Assembly (NCBI GenBank): GCA_035582835.1
Contig: JAYKAV010003099.1
Coordinates: forward strand, 1,636,363-1,700,362
Source of the DNA: Phoebastria nigripes
Lineage: Eukaryota > Chordata > Aves > Procellariiformes > Diomedeidae
Direction: 5' to 3'
Length of the DNA: 64,000 nt
Shown piece by piece: positions 25,401 to 35,303 of the stretch (the stretch's first letter is position 1; each line of letters starts with the position of its first letter). The notes below the pieces were generated by a model that was not told where the DNA came from, made no database searches, and was given only the letters and a program-made list of their open reading frames with translations. The translations under genes were made by a program, and so were the position numbers.

Positions 25401-28400
25401 CACTTGTTGAGAGCGAGAGCTGAAACTACTCTGGTGACTGTGAACACTGCGGGAGCTACGGAGACTGTGACCAGAATGCTCACTGTGGACACTGCGTCTA
25501 TCAAATTCATCACCATAAGGATCTCTATGGGGTTCAGATTCATCATCAAAACTTCCAGTAAAACGAGGATCATATCTCCAGTTATCTTCATATCGGTCAT
25601 GTCTGAAGAACAAAGAAACATACAAAGCAAAAATGAACATAGCCACCCGTATCCCTGAGGGAAGTGACTTCACCACATACCTGTCAAGAAGAAAACTGTA
25701 CCTAACTTCAGAAGGGCTTTTAGATTATTTCCTAGATTGAGGTTTTTACAGTAAACAAACTGACATTTCTTCAAGAAGTTCATCCAGAATATTCAAGATC
25801 AAGACCAACATCATACTCAGAGTCACAGAAATGTTCACCCGATCTGAAAAGAAGTCCTACTGCCCTAANTCCTTTTCTTAAGAGTGACANGACAGCTCAT
25901 CTGTTTTTCCTCAATGACCTATGTTAAAGCTACAGAAAGGACTAGCAACATATTATCTGTGAAATATGTGTAATACTGCATTTTAATAGTCTGTTACAGA
26001 ATGCATCTGCATTCCTAGAGAATATTGAGAGGATTTTACTTACAAAGCTGCACGATACCCTGAAATTCTGATGCCTGATACAAATATCACAACAGTTCAT
26101 AAATTCTGAAGGCTTTGGGGCAGACCTTCAGCAAATAAGTAGTATTTCTGTTAGTGCACAAACAAAGCCTCAGCCTTCACCTTAACACTTACTGACATAA
26201 TTTAAATTTCTGGTGACACATTTGACTATGGGGGACTCAGCCCTGAAGAAACCAACACCAGACTCTCTGCCTTCACTCAGACATACACACTAGTTCTCTG
26301 ACCGTCGTCAGCACCTAGGCCCCGTGCTGCCCTAGAGCTGGAAAGAGCATTGAGAGAACATGGATCAAATGGACAAACCTGTTGCCATATGGATACGCTT
26401 CTCTCTTCTGGTAAGGGTTGTGTTCAGCATCATACCAATACCTCTGATCATAACTTCTAGGATCTCTGTATCTGGGGTCATATGCTGACGAGTAACGTTC
26501 CCAGCGACTTGGATCTTTGGAAAATAGAAATGGTTTAGGTATCGGAAGCTGTTGCCTATAACCCTTTTCTACTCCTTTCTCTTTAATTACATGCCAATTT
26601 GGTCCTGAAGTATATAGCAAAACCAAAATAACGTACTTAAAGCTACATAAATATGTCCACTCGTTTTTAGTTAAAAAAAACAAAAACAAAAAAAACAACT
26701 AAAAAATCAATTTCACACCTTTCAGAGAAACATGGTTGTTATAGTTAGCTAGATATTCCTGAAAGGACAGTGTTTACCATCAGACAGATAGATCTTTTCT
26801 AACAACTTCAAAACTCAATCATAACACAATAATAACTCAAATTTCTATTTTTAATTTTTTTTTTTCTATTTATAAATTTTCTATTTACTAAAAACTCAAC
26901 AAATATTAACAGAATCTTTGTGATCAGTCTTCACAGTGTCATGCTAAATGTCTCAGGATGTGGACAGATGTTGCTTAAAATCCTCCCAGGCACTATACAA
27001 GCAATTATCTTCAGATTACCAACGCCAGTGCGTCTCTGTGAGCATTCAGATAATTATGGACAAAANCAAATTCTAGTCATGAGTCAATTTCTGTTTACAC
27101 CCACCTAATATTTACTTTAGAAGTCTGCCTGCAGGTTACACACCAAGGATACACCCCAGTGAATGACAGGCTTGCAACACATTGAAGAAAACTATTCTGT
27201 AGACTTACAATGGTGTGCTTTCACAATGGAAAGGCAAATTGAAGGCTGCTAGTGTGGAAAAAACCTTTCTTCTATTTACTACTTCAACTGAATAAAAAAA
27301 CATACAGGAAGGATGGCATGGTATTAAGAACTGAAGTAGGCCCCAAGATNAATTTTCAGCAAGTATAACTTTATTCTTGCTGATTGTGGAAAGGATATCA
27401 GTTTTATTAGTATGGAAAAATATAGTAATTCTCTGATCTTAAAGTTCCTCTTCCCCACAAATTTTTGTTTAAACCTGCAATTTTCTATAGAAAAGTTCAN
27501 AGTTCATTTTGACACCTTACCTCCATAATCATATGAGTTTGGGTAATAGCCTGGATAATAATCACTCCATCCACTTTTTGTATAATAATCTTCTGTATAC
27601 CCTTGCCTAAAAGAAAGTGCACGGGTATAAAAAGTTATTATTCCTCCTTCAATCTCTTCTAAAGTCAGCAGGAGATACAAAGAACTATATGCCACAACTG
27701 ATTAGGTAGAGTTTCATATTTAAAATAATGNATTTACAGGAAATCAGGAACTTGTAAATTCAGACTTTACAAACCAATATATCACTAAATTGTTGTGTGC
27801 CATAAAAAGCTGACAGCCCTTACTATACAATAAGTTAGTGATTTTTGTAAACTGCTTTGGTGATAAGTTTAATTACAGACAATCACAAAAACTACTGCTA
27901 TAATTAGCATCCTTTGAACTGTCTCAACAGAGAAGTCAGTAACTTAACAAGTAATGAAATAATTGCTCCCTCAACTTTAACAGTGTTTCGTTATACATCT
28001 TATGGTGATGAAAAGAGGACTAGGGCCTGCAGAAGAGGCCATGAAAATGGGTCAGCGCATGAACTAACACTCTCATAGATAATTCTGAACTGAGAGTTTC
28101 AGCCTCCGGGGCTGCCATTGTGGCATCTGTCACCAGCGTTAAATACAGTCAGAAAAGAAACAAAACCAAAACGCACTGCACCTTTCTTTGGGTACCTGGC
28201 CAAAGAACTCAATATTGTATCACCTTGTTCGACTTGGAGCNGATGCCAACCTGTGGCTGGCAAGCACACAGAATACTAACATTGTAGGGCTAGCACTACC
28301 ATAATCCCAATGCTTTATTTTCATTCTGCACTCAGTCTGCTTCTCAATCTCAGCTTTTCAGTAGATGCAGCAATATTTTGAGTGTTAGCACATCCTGACA

Positions 28401-31400
28401 TTTAATACTTCAGTGAATAAATGACATAGCATTGAGATGCAACTGTAACACAGGACATCACTACACAACTAATTCCAGGCATCTTCTAGATTATTACCCT
28501 TCTCAATAGGCTTGGATGGACAGTAGCATGTAGGAAAGGCTTGTTTTTCATTTGAGCAAATAGAGAGGACTGAATAGAAGAAAATACTCATTTACAGAGC
28601 CTATGTTAGAATCCTGATTGTCCAAATGAACAGAACAAGCACAAGAACCTGACTAAAACCGACACATCGAAGTAAGAGTCAGTGCATATACAAAAGATAA
28701 TTAGAATACTTTTGATGGAAAAAGAAAGATGTGGCCATTACTTGAAAAATCATGAGCCTTTATTATATGCCATTTTTAGGACACCATCCCACAATTCCTG
28801 AAAAAAGCTAGAAGATGAATGTTAGATGAAAAATGTAGTGTGTCTACATATATGTATGTACACNTATGTATATACATGTACATATACATTTATGCATATA
28901 CATGTATGTTTATATCTACATGTGTATATACACATGTGTATACACTCACAAACACACATATGTATCCATACATGCATAGGAGGTAAAGATATTTAATGCC
29001 AGTGTGGAATGATGGGAACTTTCATGCTCCTCTACAACTGATCATACAACTGACAGTGCAAACTCCAAAGTGGCCAAGCAAGTCAAGTGATACTCCTCCC
29101 TGGAACGTGTGGGAAGTTTGCTAACACAGCACCTACCTCTGCAGAGGAGGAGATTTGATCTTATCAGCTCAGGTTTATCCACCCAACCAATCTTCTCAGT
29201 CTCCTTCAGAAAGATGTTATTCTCCTCCCCAAACAGAGTTTACAAAGCTGCATCATCAATACCGGTGCATTAAGGGCAAGTTTCAGACACGCTATCACAC
29301 TGACTTTGCCACTCTTAGGCTTTGCTGCCCTGCAGTACCGTACCACAGTCCACATCCGACTGCACTGTCACGTCACTCATCAACACTGAGAAAGCTACTC
29401 GCAACAGGCTTTCATGAGCCCAATGCTACCTACAGGAATTTCAACCTCTTATAAAAATAGTACATAAGAAGAGTACACACCAGGAAGTGCTACTAGAGGT
29501 TATTAGCCGATTGCAAGATCTCACAGTGCACTTAGATTCACTTAAGAAGATGATAAAAGTTATCACATGCAGCTACACTCATTGTTTTGTACTCCTCAAG
29601 GCCAATATACACCTCCTATAATCTTCTGGAGGTGGTAAGCAAAATGTTGTTCTTAATTTGAAGAATGCTCCATGAGTGAACTACCAACAACAACAGACAA
29701 ATACTACAAAGGGTTTCATCATTTCCAGACAGATAACTGGGGTTCTCTCTTGGAAACCTGCAAACCCACCCACCAGATAATGCAACAGTAACATTCTGTC
29801 ATTAATTTGAAGTTCATACAAATCACTTATGCAATAATCATCAGAAAGCAGTAATCCCTGGAAGGTAATTTGCTCCTTCTTGCTTGAGAAATACTAGAGA
29901 TTTCATTTCTGCTTTTTATTTAATATTTGCAAGTAGCATCTGAACACATCGTTTCCCTCTCTCAAATTTTTTATTCCATATAATCAGACAGANAAGGCTT
30001 TTAAGTTTTCCTAATTCATGTGCTACCTGCATCAAAACCTGTAGTGAAGTCAGTGGGTGAAACATGGCCACATAGCACCTTTGCTACATGGACCATAGTT
30101 TGGGAGTTTTGTGAGAAAGCTTAACCACNCAGTTGAACTAATCATCAGACAAATTAACCTGACACAGCACCAGGATGTTTTCACTTGATTCACCATCTCT
30201 CTCTTCTGAACATCTGAAACACCGTNTATCAGTAGGCCACACGTACTGCTATTCTTGCAAGGCAAATCCCAGACCAATGTGCAAAAGTGTCATTTATTAA
30301 CAGAACTAGGGGCCACTGCTTAAGTGCTAGCCAGAAACTAAACTAGTATTGATAACAAACCCATGGCCTACACTGCTCTTTCACAGCACACGGGAAAAAG
30401 AGCTAACCTCAGCACCGAGTCCATCACAGTGACTTCCTGCCTGGCAGAAATGCCAACAACCACCCAGAGAACTGAATGAAAGGAGTAATAAGGCTTTAGC
30501 AACAGAAAAGGCTGCAGAATTGTATCCTTTTCAGATGTGGCATTTGATACCGTCCATTCCTATGGCAGCACACAATGAGTTTTTCAACTTCCTCACTGTG
30601 GCTTATGCTGTAAAACTTCAACAGGCATCATTACACTCGCTGCTTCAGGGTATACCAGATCTTTACTCAATTTAGGAATTGCATACCTAGAAGAAGGCCT
30701 GTCAGAGCAGTGACTAGCTCTGGAACTAGGACGTTCAGGCTCAGAATACCGATAGCTCCCAGGCTCCATATAAGCAGTGCTGGTGCTATCATAGTGTCTG
30801 TACCGTGGGTCATACTGTCCATAGCTATCCTCCTAGAAAAGAGATTGACATGTAAGGCAAGAGGCTTCCCACCTCCAAGAATAAACCTTTAAAAACAAAC
30901 AAATCACCATACACACCACAACTGTATACCTGAAGAGATGCAGATCAATNGACTACAGTATAGCTTTCGATACCTGTTGTGGCAAGTTATATTCAAGTCT
31001 ATTAATATCCTAAACTTAAGAAAAAAAACATTATGTCTGGACTAAAGGCAGTTCAACCACTATGCTGGCCACTGTGCTAAACTGTCCATAATTCAGGCAG
31101 CAGATGGGAACCAAATTTGAACACCTGGGCAGCTAAGACAGTTATAACTGCCAACTTTTTCCAAAGAACCAAATAAATTGCTATCAGCTGACATCTGTGC
31201 CAACTGGAATTGGTATTAGCAACTACTTTAAGTTTGTATAATCTTTGTAATGTAAGTTTTGTTACTGCTATCTGGATTTTCCCTACAATTAAATACTTAA
31301 CATGAATGCTATACTGAATGTTGATCATGACACAACTGTTTAAACTCATAATTCAAAGATGAAAATTACTAATACATACTGAGGGGGGAGGAGGGGAAAA

Positions 31401-34400
31401 ATAAAAATTTACCATGTAATAAAGATGAGCTGCTGTTCTGGGGTCTCCAGGAGGATAAGGTGGCGGATATGGAGGCTGGTAAGCATCATAAGGGTGTCTA
31501 TAATAGTAGTAAGGGTTCTGGGGTGGACCAAAGGCATCCTGAGGAGTCTGAGGCAGGGGTGGACGCTGCAGGTCTTGTTGCACATTTGGCATGACTGACT
31601 GACTGGTGGTGGTGGTGNTAGAAGGGGCTGTGGAAGTTGGAGCACCCGATGGCTGTCCAGATGCTGGTTGCTTATCAGGACTCATCTGATCATACCTTGC
31701 TGTCAGCTGTGCCGAACTTGCCTCTTGGGGACCCACAGGTTGAGGATGGTTACTCAGCACCTGGTTCTCACACTGCTGTGATGCCTGCATGGCTTTAGTC
31801 CCTGCGGCAATCTGGTAGTTTGAAGGAACCGAGGANTGCCCAGAAGATGTTGGTTGCTGCATTTGAGCTGCTTGCATTTGTGGTTGAGATGGCAATGCTC
31901 CCTGTACAGCTCTGTCTGATACAGCCTGATGCTGTACATCTTTTGTCACCTGTTGATAGAAATGTTGTTTGTCATGCATCTCAGGACCCACCTGACCAGC
32001 ACTACCAGCTGACTGTTGAGGATATACTGGACCACCAGAAAGTGACTGATTATGCACCTGTACAGAATTACTTGTATTGCTTTTCTCCAACGTCCGTGAT
32101 ACTGTGAAGTCGAGCACTCCAGCAGCTTCTTCTTTGCTATTTGAATGATTTGCAGAATTATTAGCCTGTACTACAGAATTAACAGGGGGGACTAGTGCAC
32201 TTGCACTTCCACTGGGGAGATTTGTCCCAGGAGAAATGGATGAGTTAGACCCTGGCTTGCTAGCAAATTCAGGAACAAAACCTTCCATATTAACATTCTT
32301 TTGCCCTTCTGGAGCCAAATTAAGCGGAGCTTTCATAAGCAAGTTTGCAGGCTGATTAGAAGCAGTATCAGAGGAATTAACAGGGCTTTGTAATAAATTA
32401 TGTTTTAACAGATTTGTATTTGGAAGTGCATTAACTAATAGAGATCCAACTTGCATCACAGGTAATGGCATGTTTTCCCCAGAAATGATCCCACCAGCAT
32501 GTGAAGTTTGGGGACCCATTGCAGGCTTGTCCCCAACCCCAGAGTCCTTCATTGGCTGATTGTTTTCATTGCTGCTTAGCTGATTAGATAGAGAAACAGA
32601 AAAATTAATTGGCTGAGCCAAGTTATAGCTTTGATTAGGCTGAGCAATCAGGATAGGCTGATTTTGCAAAGACTCTGTAGGTGGAGAAGACAACAGACTT
32701 GCATAACCAGAACTTGCCTGAGACTGAAGTGCCTCCTCTTCTCCCATTTTGGGAGGATTCTCAAGATTTTCAGAAGATATATTTCCATCTTGGGAAAGCT
32801 GCACAGCAATAGTCCCTGGTTTACTTGGCTGCTGATTAGACAGGCCTTCTTCTGGTGGCTGAATGACTTCTACAGTTTGTTTGGCAGGTACGTACACTGC
32901 AGGAGCAGCAGGAGCTAGAAGAACATTTCCCCCAAAGTTAGGTAACTCATTATGAGCCCACAAAGTTGTTGCTGGGCTATCACACTTCTTAACTGCTCCC
33001 TGAGCTCTTGTTGAGGACCTTCTCTCAGATACTGATTGTATGTTTTCCATAACGGGTCCAGAGTGCAANATATTTCCAGCTTCACCAGTGACTGCAAAAG
33101 GCAGTGGGTGTACCTGAGGCATGAAAATAGTTTCCAGATTATCTGGTGGCTGTTCAAGGTTGCCTGGGGATGCAGCCGGTACAGCTGTATTCTTCTTGAT
33201 ATTCTTTTGGTTTGAGTGGTTCTCTCTTAATTCAACCACCATCTTTGCTTGGTCAATCTCTGCAGGTTTTATACCAACTCCATGGGACCTCACAGGTTCA
33301 AAAGAACTATTTGCACTTGTCTGAAATACTCCTGTAGGCTTAGGAGGACTTGGAGTTGGAGGCTGGGATAGATTACCATGGTAGTTCTTGCCCAGGTTTA
33401 GCTCACTTGAATCGCCTCCCAAAGGAGAGGAGTCAATCTGTTTAAAGAAGCTAGCAGAAGATTCTTCATCAGGCTTCCCACTTTCTTGCTGAATAAACGT
33501 ACCAACTTGCTCTTGAGGTCTTGCTGAGCTAGAAGCGCTCCTATGGCTAATGTTGCTATAGTTTGAAGATACACTGTCAGGTCGGACAGGATGAGGTAAT
33601 GAATCAGGTGCCTCCAAATTTGGTCCTCCTTCAACATGGCTCACAACAGCATTCTTTGGAAGCATCTGACCTGGAAAGGATCCATATCTGTACAGATCAG
33701 GACCAGCAGCAGGGGATGAAGCACTGATGTTCTGTGGTTCACTTGGCAGCACTTCTTGATTCTGAATGCACTCCAGGTTCTCAACATTTTCGTACTGTGA
33801 CCCACCATTCCCAGANGCGTCACCTATACGTGCCTTGTCATCACTAACAAACATAGAGTGCTTAGCGGCCTGTGTCTCCTGCTGACTTACAATTTTAGGA
33901 AAGTACTGGACATCCATTCCTTTTTGTACCATCTCATTGGCTGAACCTGTACCAATCTGCGCCTGAGAGAGAACATTAGTTGCAACCCGCTGAGGATGCA
34001 TTGGCTGGTGATACAAGGANGCTGAATTTGGTTGACAAGCATCAAACTCTGTTTTCTCAACTATGTAATTTTTTTCAGATGAAAGTATTTCTTCATTTTC
34101 TGCCTCATCCCCTTTGAAAAACATGGAGAGAGTTCCTGAATCTCTATCTGTGGGAATAGGCCTATTTGATGTTTCAGACATATCTGGAGATTGGGTTTTT
34201 GGGTTATTTTCCTGAGCTGAGGGAACGACAAAACTGAAGTCTTGCAATGGTGGCTGTGGGTAAAACTGTTCCTGGTATGGCTGACTTAACCAAGCATTAG
34301 TCATTTCTGTGTTCTGCCTAAACATATTTCCAGGTTGGATGCTGTTCATGTGATGACTGCTATTTGCAGAGCCATTTTTCCCATTCTTTTCACAACCAAC

Positions 34401-35228
34401 GGATAAAGGCGCTTGCATTATATTTTGTGGAATACCTTGGTGTACAGGACGCTGCTGTAAATTTGTCTGTGGAGGAGGATGAGAAGTGCTAACAGAAGAC
34501 TGAGAAATGTTATGAACATCAATCTGAGAAGACGACTCAGGATAGGGCACAAAATTTCGAACTGGACACTGCAGGTTACCTTGAACAGGCCTCCACTGAG
34601 ACATAGCCTGCTGAGGAGGTGGAGGGAAGAGAGCTGTTGCATTGGGTCCTGAAGGAACATCATTTTGATCTCTACTAACATCTTGTCTACCTCCAGGTTT
34701 GTTTGACGCAGACACCATTCCAGGATGCACACTGAAAGAATTTTCAACTGCTGTTCCTGTATTATAATGCAATGGTACTGCAGGCCCATGGAGTCCAAGA
34801 TCTGCACTTGGATGCACTTCTGTAGTATTATTTATAACATATCCTGGGGACGGTGAAGGAATCGGAACATTAGAAAACGTACTGGTATTTATTCCTGGTT
34901 GAGATACAGGAGCTGAGAAAGACGTATGCGGTCCATGAGGATTGTCCCCCGCACGTGACGGTGAAGTATGCATAATGGCTGGCTGTGGAAACACTGCTGG
35001 GGAAGGACTTTGCATAACCAATGCATTGCCCTTGGATGGACTATCTAAAGGGGAACCCTGTGGAGTTTGTCTGCCAAATGCAAAAGGGTCTGTCACAGGC
35101 TGCACTGGGGCAGCTGTTGCATTTGCTCGTTTACTGAGCGAGCTGTTTCTCCAGTACACGTTCCGAGCAATGCCTGCAGGAGGTGGAGCTGCCGCTCCTG
35201 CTGGAACAGTCTGTGGAGGCTGCTGCAT
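8802..35228 (-). CDS. SEC16A: SEC16A, ER exit-site COPII scaffold (complete coding sequence)
   Basis: SEC16A marks transitional ER and recruits COPII components (SEC23, SEC13, SEC12). Thirty-one coding exons give 7,434 bases, 2,477 residues plus stop; human SEC16A has about 2,357. Order of parts: a disordered Ser/Pro/Gln-rich N-terminal region in one giant exon (residues 1-1272); a Tyr/Arg/Asp-rich segment (about 1273-1520) leading into [12 protein letters not shown] and an [15 protein letters not shown] Ser/His/Arg stretch that precedes the core; the central conserved, SEC13-binding ACE1-type domain (about 1521-1970, start [20 protein letters not shown]); a variable Pro-rich linker; a TGANWFRWL / IVWDE block; and the conserved C terminus [11 protein letters not shown]. 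The start ATG gives [11 protein letters not shown], matching human MQPPPQTVPSG. Every junction is GT-AG and in frame. A few N bases fall in the giant exon. Confidence 0.97.
9710..9784 (-). CDS. SEC16A: SEC16A exon 31
   Basis: Residues 2431-2455, ending [10 protein letters not shown]; human has AMPFYNPAQLAQ at the same place. Phase 0 at both ends. Confidence 0.92.
10689..10748 (-). CDS. SEC16A: SEC16A exon 30
   Basis: Residues 2411-2430, [20 protein letters not shown], almost identical to human. Twenty whole codons, so skipping would keep the frame. Confidence 0.95.
11371..11445 (-). CDS. SEC16A: SEC16A exon 29
   Basis: Residues 2386-2410, from [14 protein letters not shown] to PDGSQSGE. Phase 0-0, 25 codons. 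By position it corresponds to the human C-terminal cassette exon reported to be regulated on T-cell activation. Confidence 0.9.
11794..11894 (-). CDS. SEC16A: SEC16A exon 28
   Basis: Residues 2352-2385, [14 protein letters not shown] through AAAVEPE. Poorly conserved acidic/Ala-rich linker; frame fixed by both neighbours. Confidence 0.88.
12584..12721 (-). CDS. SEC16A: SEC16A exon 27
   Basis: Encodes [16 protein letters not shown] and [19 protein letters not shown], matching the human [12 protein letters not shown] / PLAPLPIPSNLFVP block. Confidence 0.95.
13059..13170 (-). CDS. SEC16A: SEC16A exon 26
   Basis: Encodes the proline stretch [14 protein letters not shown] followed by [14 protein letters not shown]; human has PPPPPTSMPKTV and GAPVNMYSRRA. 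Confidence 0.95.
13870..13926 (-). CDS. SEC16A: SEC16A exon 25
   Basis: Nineteen codons, [19 protein letters not shown], nearly the same as human IVWDEKKNQWVNLNEPEEE. Confidence 0.96.
13976..14092. repeat. A/C-rich low-complexity tract with T-run
   Basis: Runs of A broken by C-runs, then about 19 T. Similar A/C (or T/G) tracts recur in this window, for example near 7.51, 10.35, 15.30, 15.77, 16.15, 17.70, 19.02, 26.67 and 36.49 kb. Confidence 0.85.
14227..14304 (-). CDS. SEC16A: SEC16A exon 24
   Basis: Encodes [20 protein letters not shown] then DDKNKS. Highly conserved Trp-rich block of the C-terminal half. Confidence 0.96.
14548..14706 (-). CDS. SEC16A: SEC16A exon 23
   Basis: Encodes [20 protein letters not shown] and a Lys/Glu-rich end ([16 protein letters not shown]). 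Phase 0-0, 53 codons. Confidence 0.95.
14890..14937 (-). CDS. SEC16A: SEC16A exon 22
   Basis: Sixteen codons, [16 protein letters not shown], an Arg/Ser micro-repeat resembling the start of the next exon. Phase 0-0, so a natural cassette candidate. Confidence 0.93.
16014..16102 (-). CDS. SEC16A: SEC16A exon 21
   Basis: Encodes [18 protein letters not shown] then [12 protein letters not shown]. Acceptor TTTTTAAG; donor GTATCTTT. Confidence 0.93.
16682..16817. repeat. 68-bp tandem duplication
   Basis: Two adjacent copies, 16682-16749 and 16750-16817, differ by only a couple of bases; a third partial start (TTCATT) follows. The shared core includes AAGACTTGACTTACTATTTT. It lies in the SEC16A intron after exon 20. 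Confidence 0.92.
16865..17113 (-). CDS. SEC16A: SEC16A exon 20
   Basis: Residues about 2042-2124, Pro/Gly-rich linker ([15 protein letters not shown] to EEQTNLET). Weak donor GTCTGG. A 68-bp tandem duplication lies 48 bases into the following intron. Confidence 0.88.
17308..17512 (-). CDS. SEC16A: SEC16A exon 19
   Basis: Starts [16 protein letters not shown] and ends [16 protein letters not shown]. Variable linker after the central domain; human starts EGAGVWHQ. Confidence 0.9.
18201..18314 (-). CDS. SEC16A: SEC16A exon 18, end of central domain
   Basis: Encodes [19 protein letters not shown] and [15 protein letters not shown]. Phase 0-0. Confidence 0.95.
18430..18570 (-). CDS. SEC16A: SEC16A exon 17, central domain
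   Basis: Encodes [20 protein letters not shown] and [13 protein letters not shown], helical repeats of the ACE1-type fold. Phase 0-0. Confidence 0.95.
19060..19165 (-). CDS. SEC16A: SEC16A exon 16, central domain
   Basis: Encodes [20 protein letters not shown] and AQSLGTQ. A T-rich tract (minus strand) lies within about 40 bases of the donor. Confidence 0.95.
19426..19456. repeat. 31-base A-run (T-run on the coding strand)
   Basis: Uninterrupted homopolymer directly after the SEC16A exon 15 donor on the minus strand. It also makes assembly length uncertain. Confidence 0.9.
19464..19575 (-). CDS. SEC16A: SEC16A exon 15, central domain
   Basis: Encodes [20 protein letters not shown] and [11 protein letters not shown]. 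The donor GTTTGG is weak, and a 31-base T-run follows from intron position +8. Confidence 0.95.
19819..19936 (-). CDS. SEC16A: SEC16A exon 14, central domain
   Basis: Encodes [20 protein letters not shown] and [12 protein letters not shown], nearly invariant in vertebrates. Confidence 0.95.
20129..20210 (-). CDS. SEC16A: SEC16A exon 13, central domain
   Basis: Encodes [20 protein letters not shown] and RMPAAST. Starts with the last base of an Arg codon. Confidence 0.95.
20914..21011 (-). CDS. SEC16A: SEC16A exon 12, central domain
   Basis: Encodes [20 protein letters not shown] then [12 protein letters not shown]. Helical hairpin of the ACE1-type domain. Confidence 0.95.
21338..21580 (-). 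CDS. SEC16A: SEC16A exon 11, central domain
   Basis: Encodes [20 protein letters not shown], then an acidic loop [11 protein letters not shown] and [12 protein letters not shown]. Phase 0-0, 81 codons. Confidence 0.95.
21839..21977 (-). CDS. SEC16A: SEC16A exon 10, central domain
   Basis: Encodes [20 protein letters not shown] and [15 protein letters not shown]. The polypyrimidine tract before its acceptor is a TTTC-rich run. Confidence 0.95.
22220..22281 (-). CDS. SEC16A: SEC16A exon 9, central domain
   Basis: Encodes [20 protein letters not shown] plus two bases of Lys. A CR1 fragment lies in the intron just upstream. Confidence 0.95.
22507..22640 (-). mobile_element. CR1 LINE 3' fragment
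   Basis: AATCATAGAATCATTTAGG followed by TTGGAAAAGACCTTTAAGAT and GAGTCCAACC is the reverse complement of the avian CR1 3' end with its ATTCTATGATT terminal repeat. The element is therefore sense on the minus strand, like its host gene. It is 5'-truncated and lies in a SEC16A intron. The right boundary is approximate. Confidence 0.85.
23142..23284 (-). CDS. SEC16A: SEC16A exon 8, start of central domain
   Basis: Encodes [20 protein letters not shown] and [20 protein letters not shown]. Start of the conserved Sec16 core. Confidence 0.95.
24065..24242 (-). CDS. SEC16A: SEC16A exon 7
   Basis: Encodes [18 protein letters not shown] and [16 protein letters not shown]. Less conserved Tyr-rich part before the core. 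Confidence 0.92.
25404..25602 (-). CDS. SEC16A: SEC16A exon 6
   Basis: Encodes [20 protein letters not shown] and [16 protein letters not shown], with a Ser/His/Arg repeat. Related to the human [20 protein letters not shown] block. Confidence 0.95.
26379..26514 (-). CDS. SEC16A: SEC16A exon 5
   Basis: Encodes [20 protein letters not shown] and [16 protein letters not shown]. Tyr/Arg-rich; donor GTTTGT is weak. Confidence 0.92.
27521..27606 (-). CDS. SEC16A: SEC16A exon 4
   Basis: Encodes [20 protein letters not shown] and SYDYG; human has RQGYPEGYYSSKSGWSSQSD. Confidence 0.92.
27607..30686 (-). other. SEC16A: SEC16A intron between exons 3 and 4
   Basis: About 3.1 kb without supportable coding sequence. 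It contains an alternating TA/TG/CA simple-sequence tract near 28.84-28.98 kb. Short open frames here lack family resemblance. Confidence 0.8.
28840..28976. repeat. TA/CA/TG-rich simple-sequence tract
   Basis: Roughly 135 bases of almost strictly alternating pyrimidine-purine (tatgtatatacatgtacata and similar). It is an imperfect compound microsatellite with one N, in a SEC16A intron. Confidence 0.85.
30687..30832 (-). CDS. SEC16A: SEC16A exon 3
   Basis: Encodes [20 protein letters not shown] and [19 protein letters not shown]. Human has YEPRYRPYDGAASAY and [17 protein letters not shown]. Confidence 0.94.
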
Positions 35229-35303
35229 GATGGCCTTCTAGCAGGGTCAGATGCTAGATGACAAACTAGTAGTGGATGCCGTAGACAGATTCCTTCTTCC
35301 GCC
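31413..35303 (-). CDS. SEC16A: SEC16A exon 2, giant first coding exon (with 75 bases of 5' UTR)
   Basis: Coding part runs from the ATG ending at 35228 to 31413, 1,272 whole codons. The 75 bases 35229-35303 are 5' UTR after acceptor CCTTCACAG. The product is disordered and rich in Ser, Pro, Gln and Asn. Blocks conserved with human include [43 protein letters not shown] and [20 protein letters not shown]. It ends [20 protein letters not shown] and HLYYM. Several single N bases (31618, 31835, 33069, 33816, 34020) leave residues undefined. Confidence 0.96.
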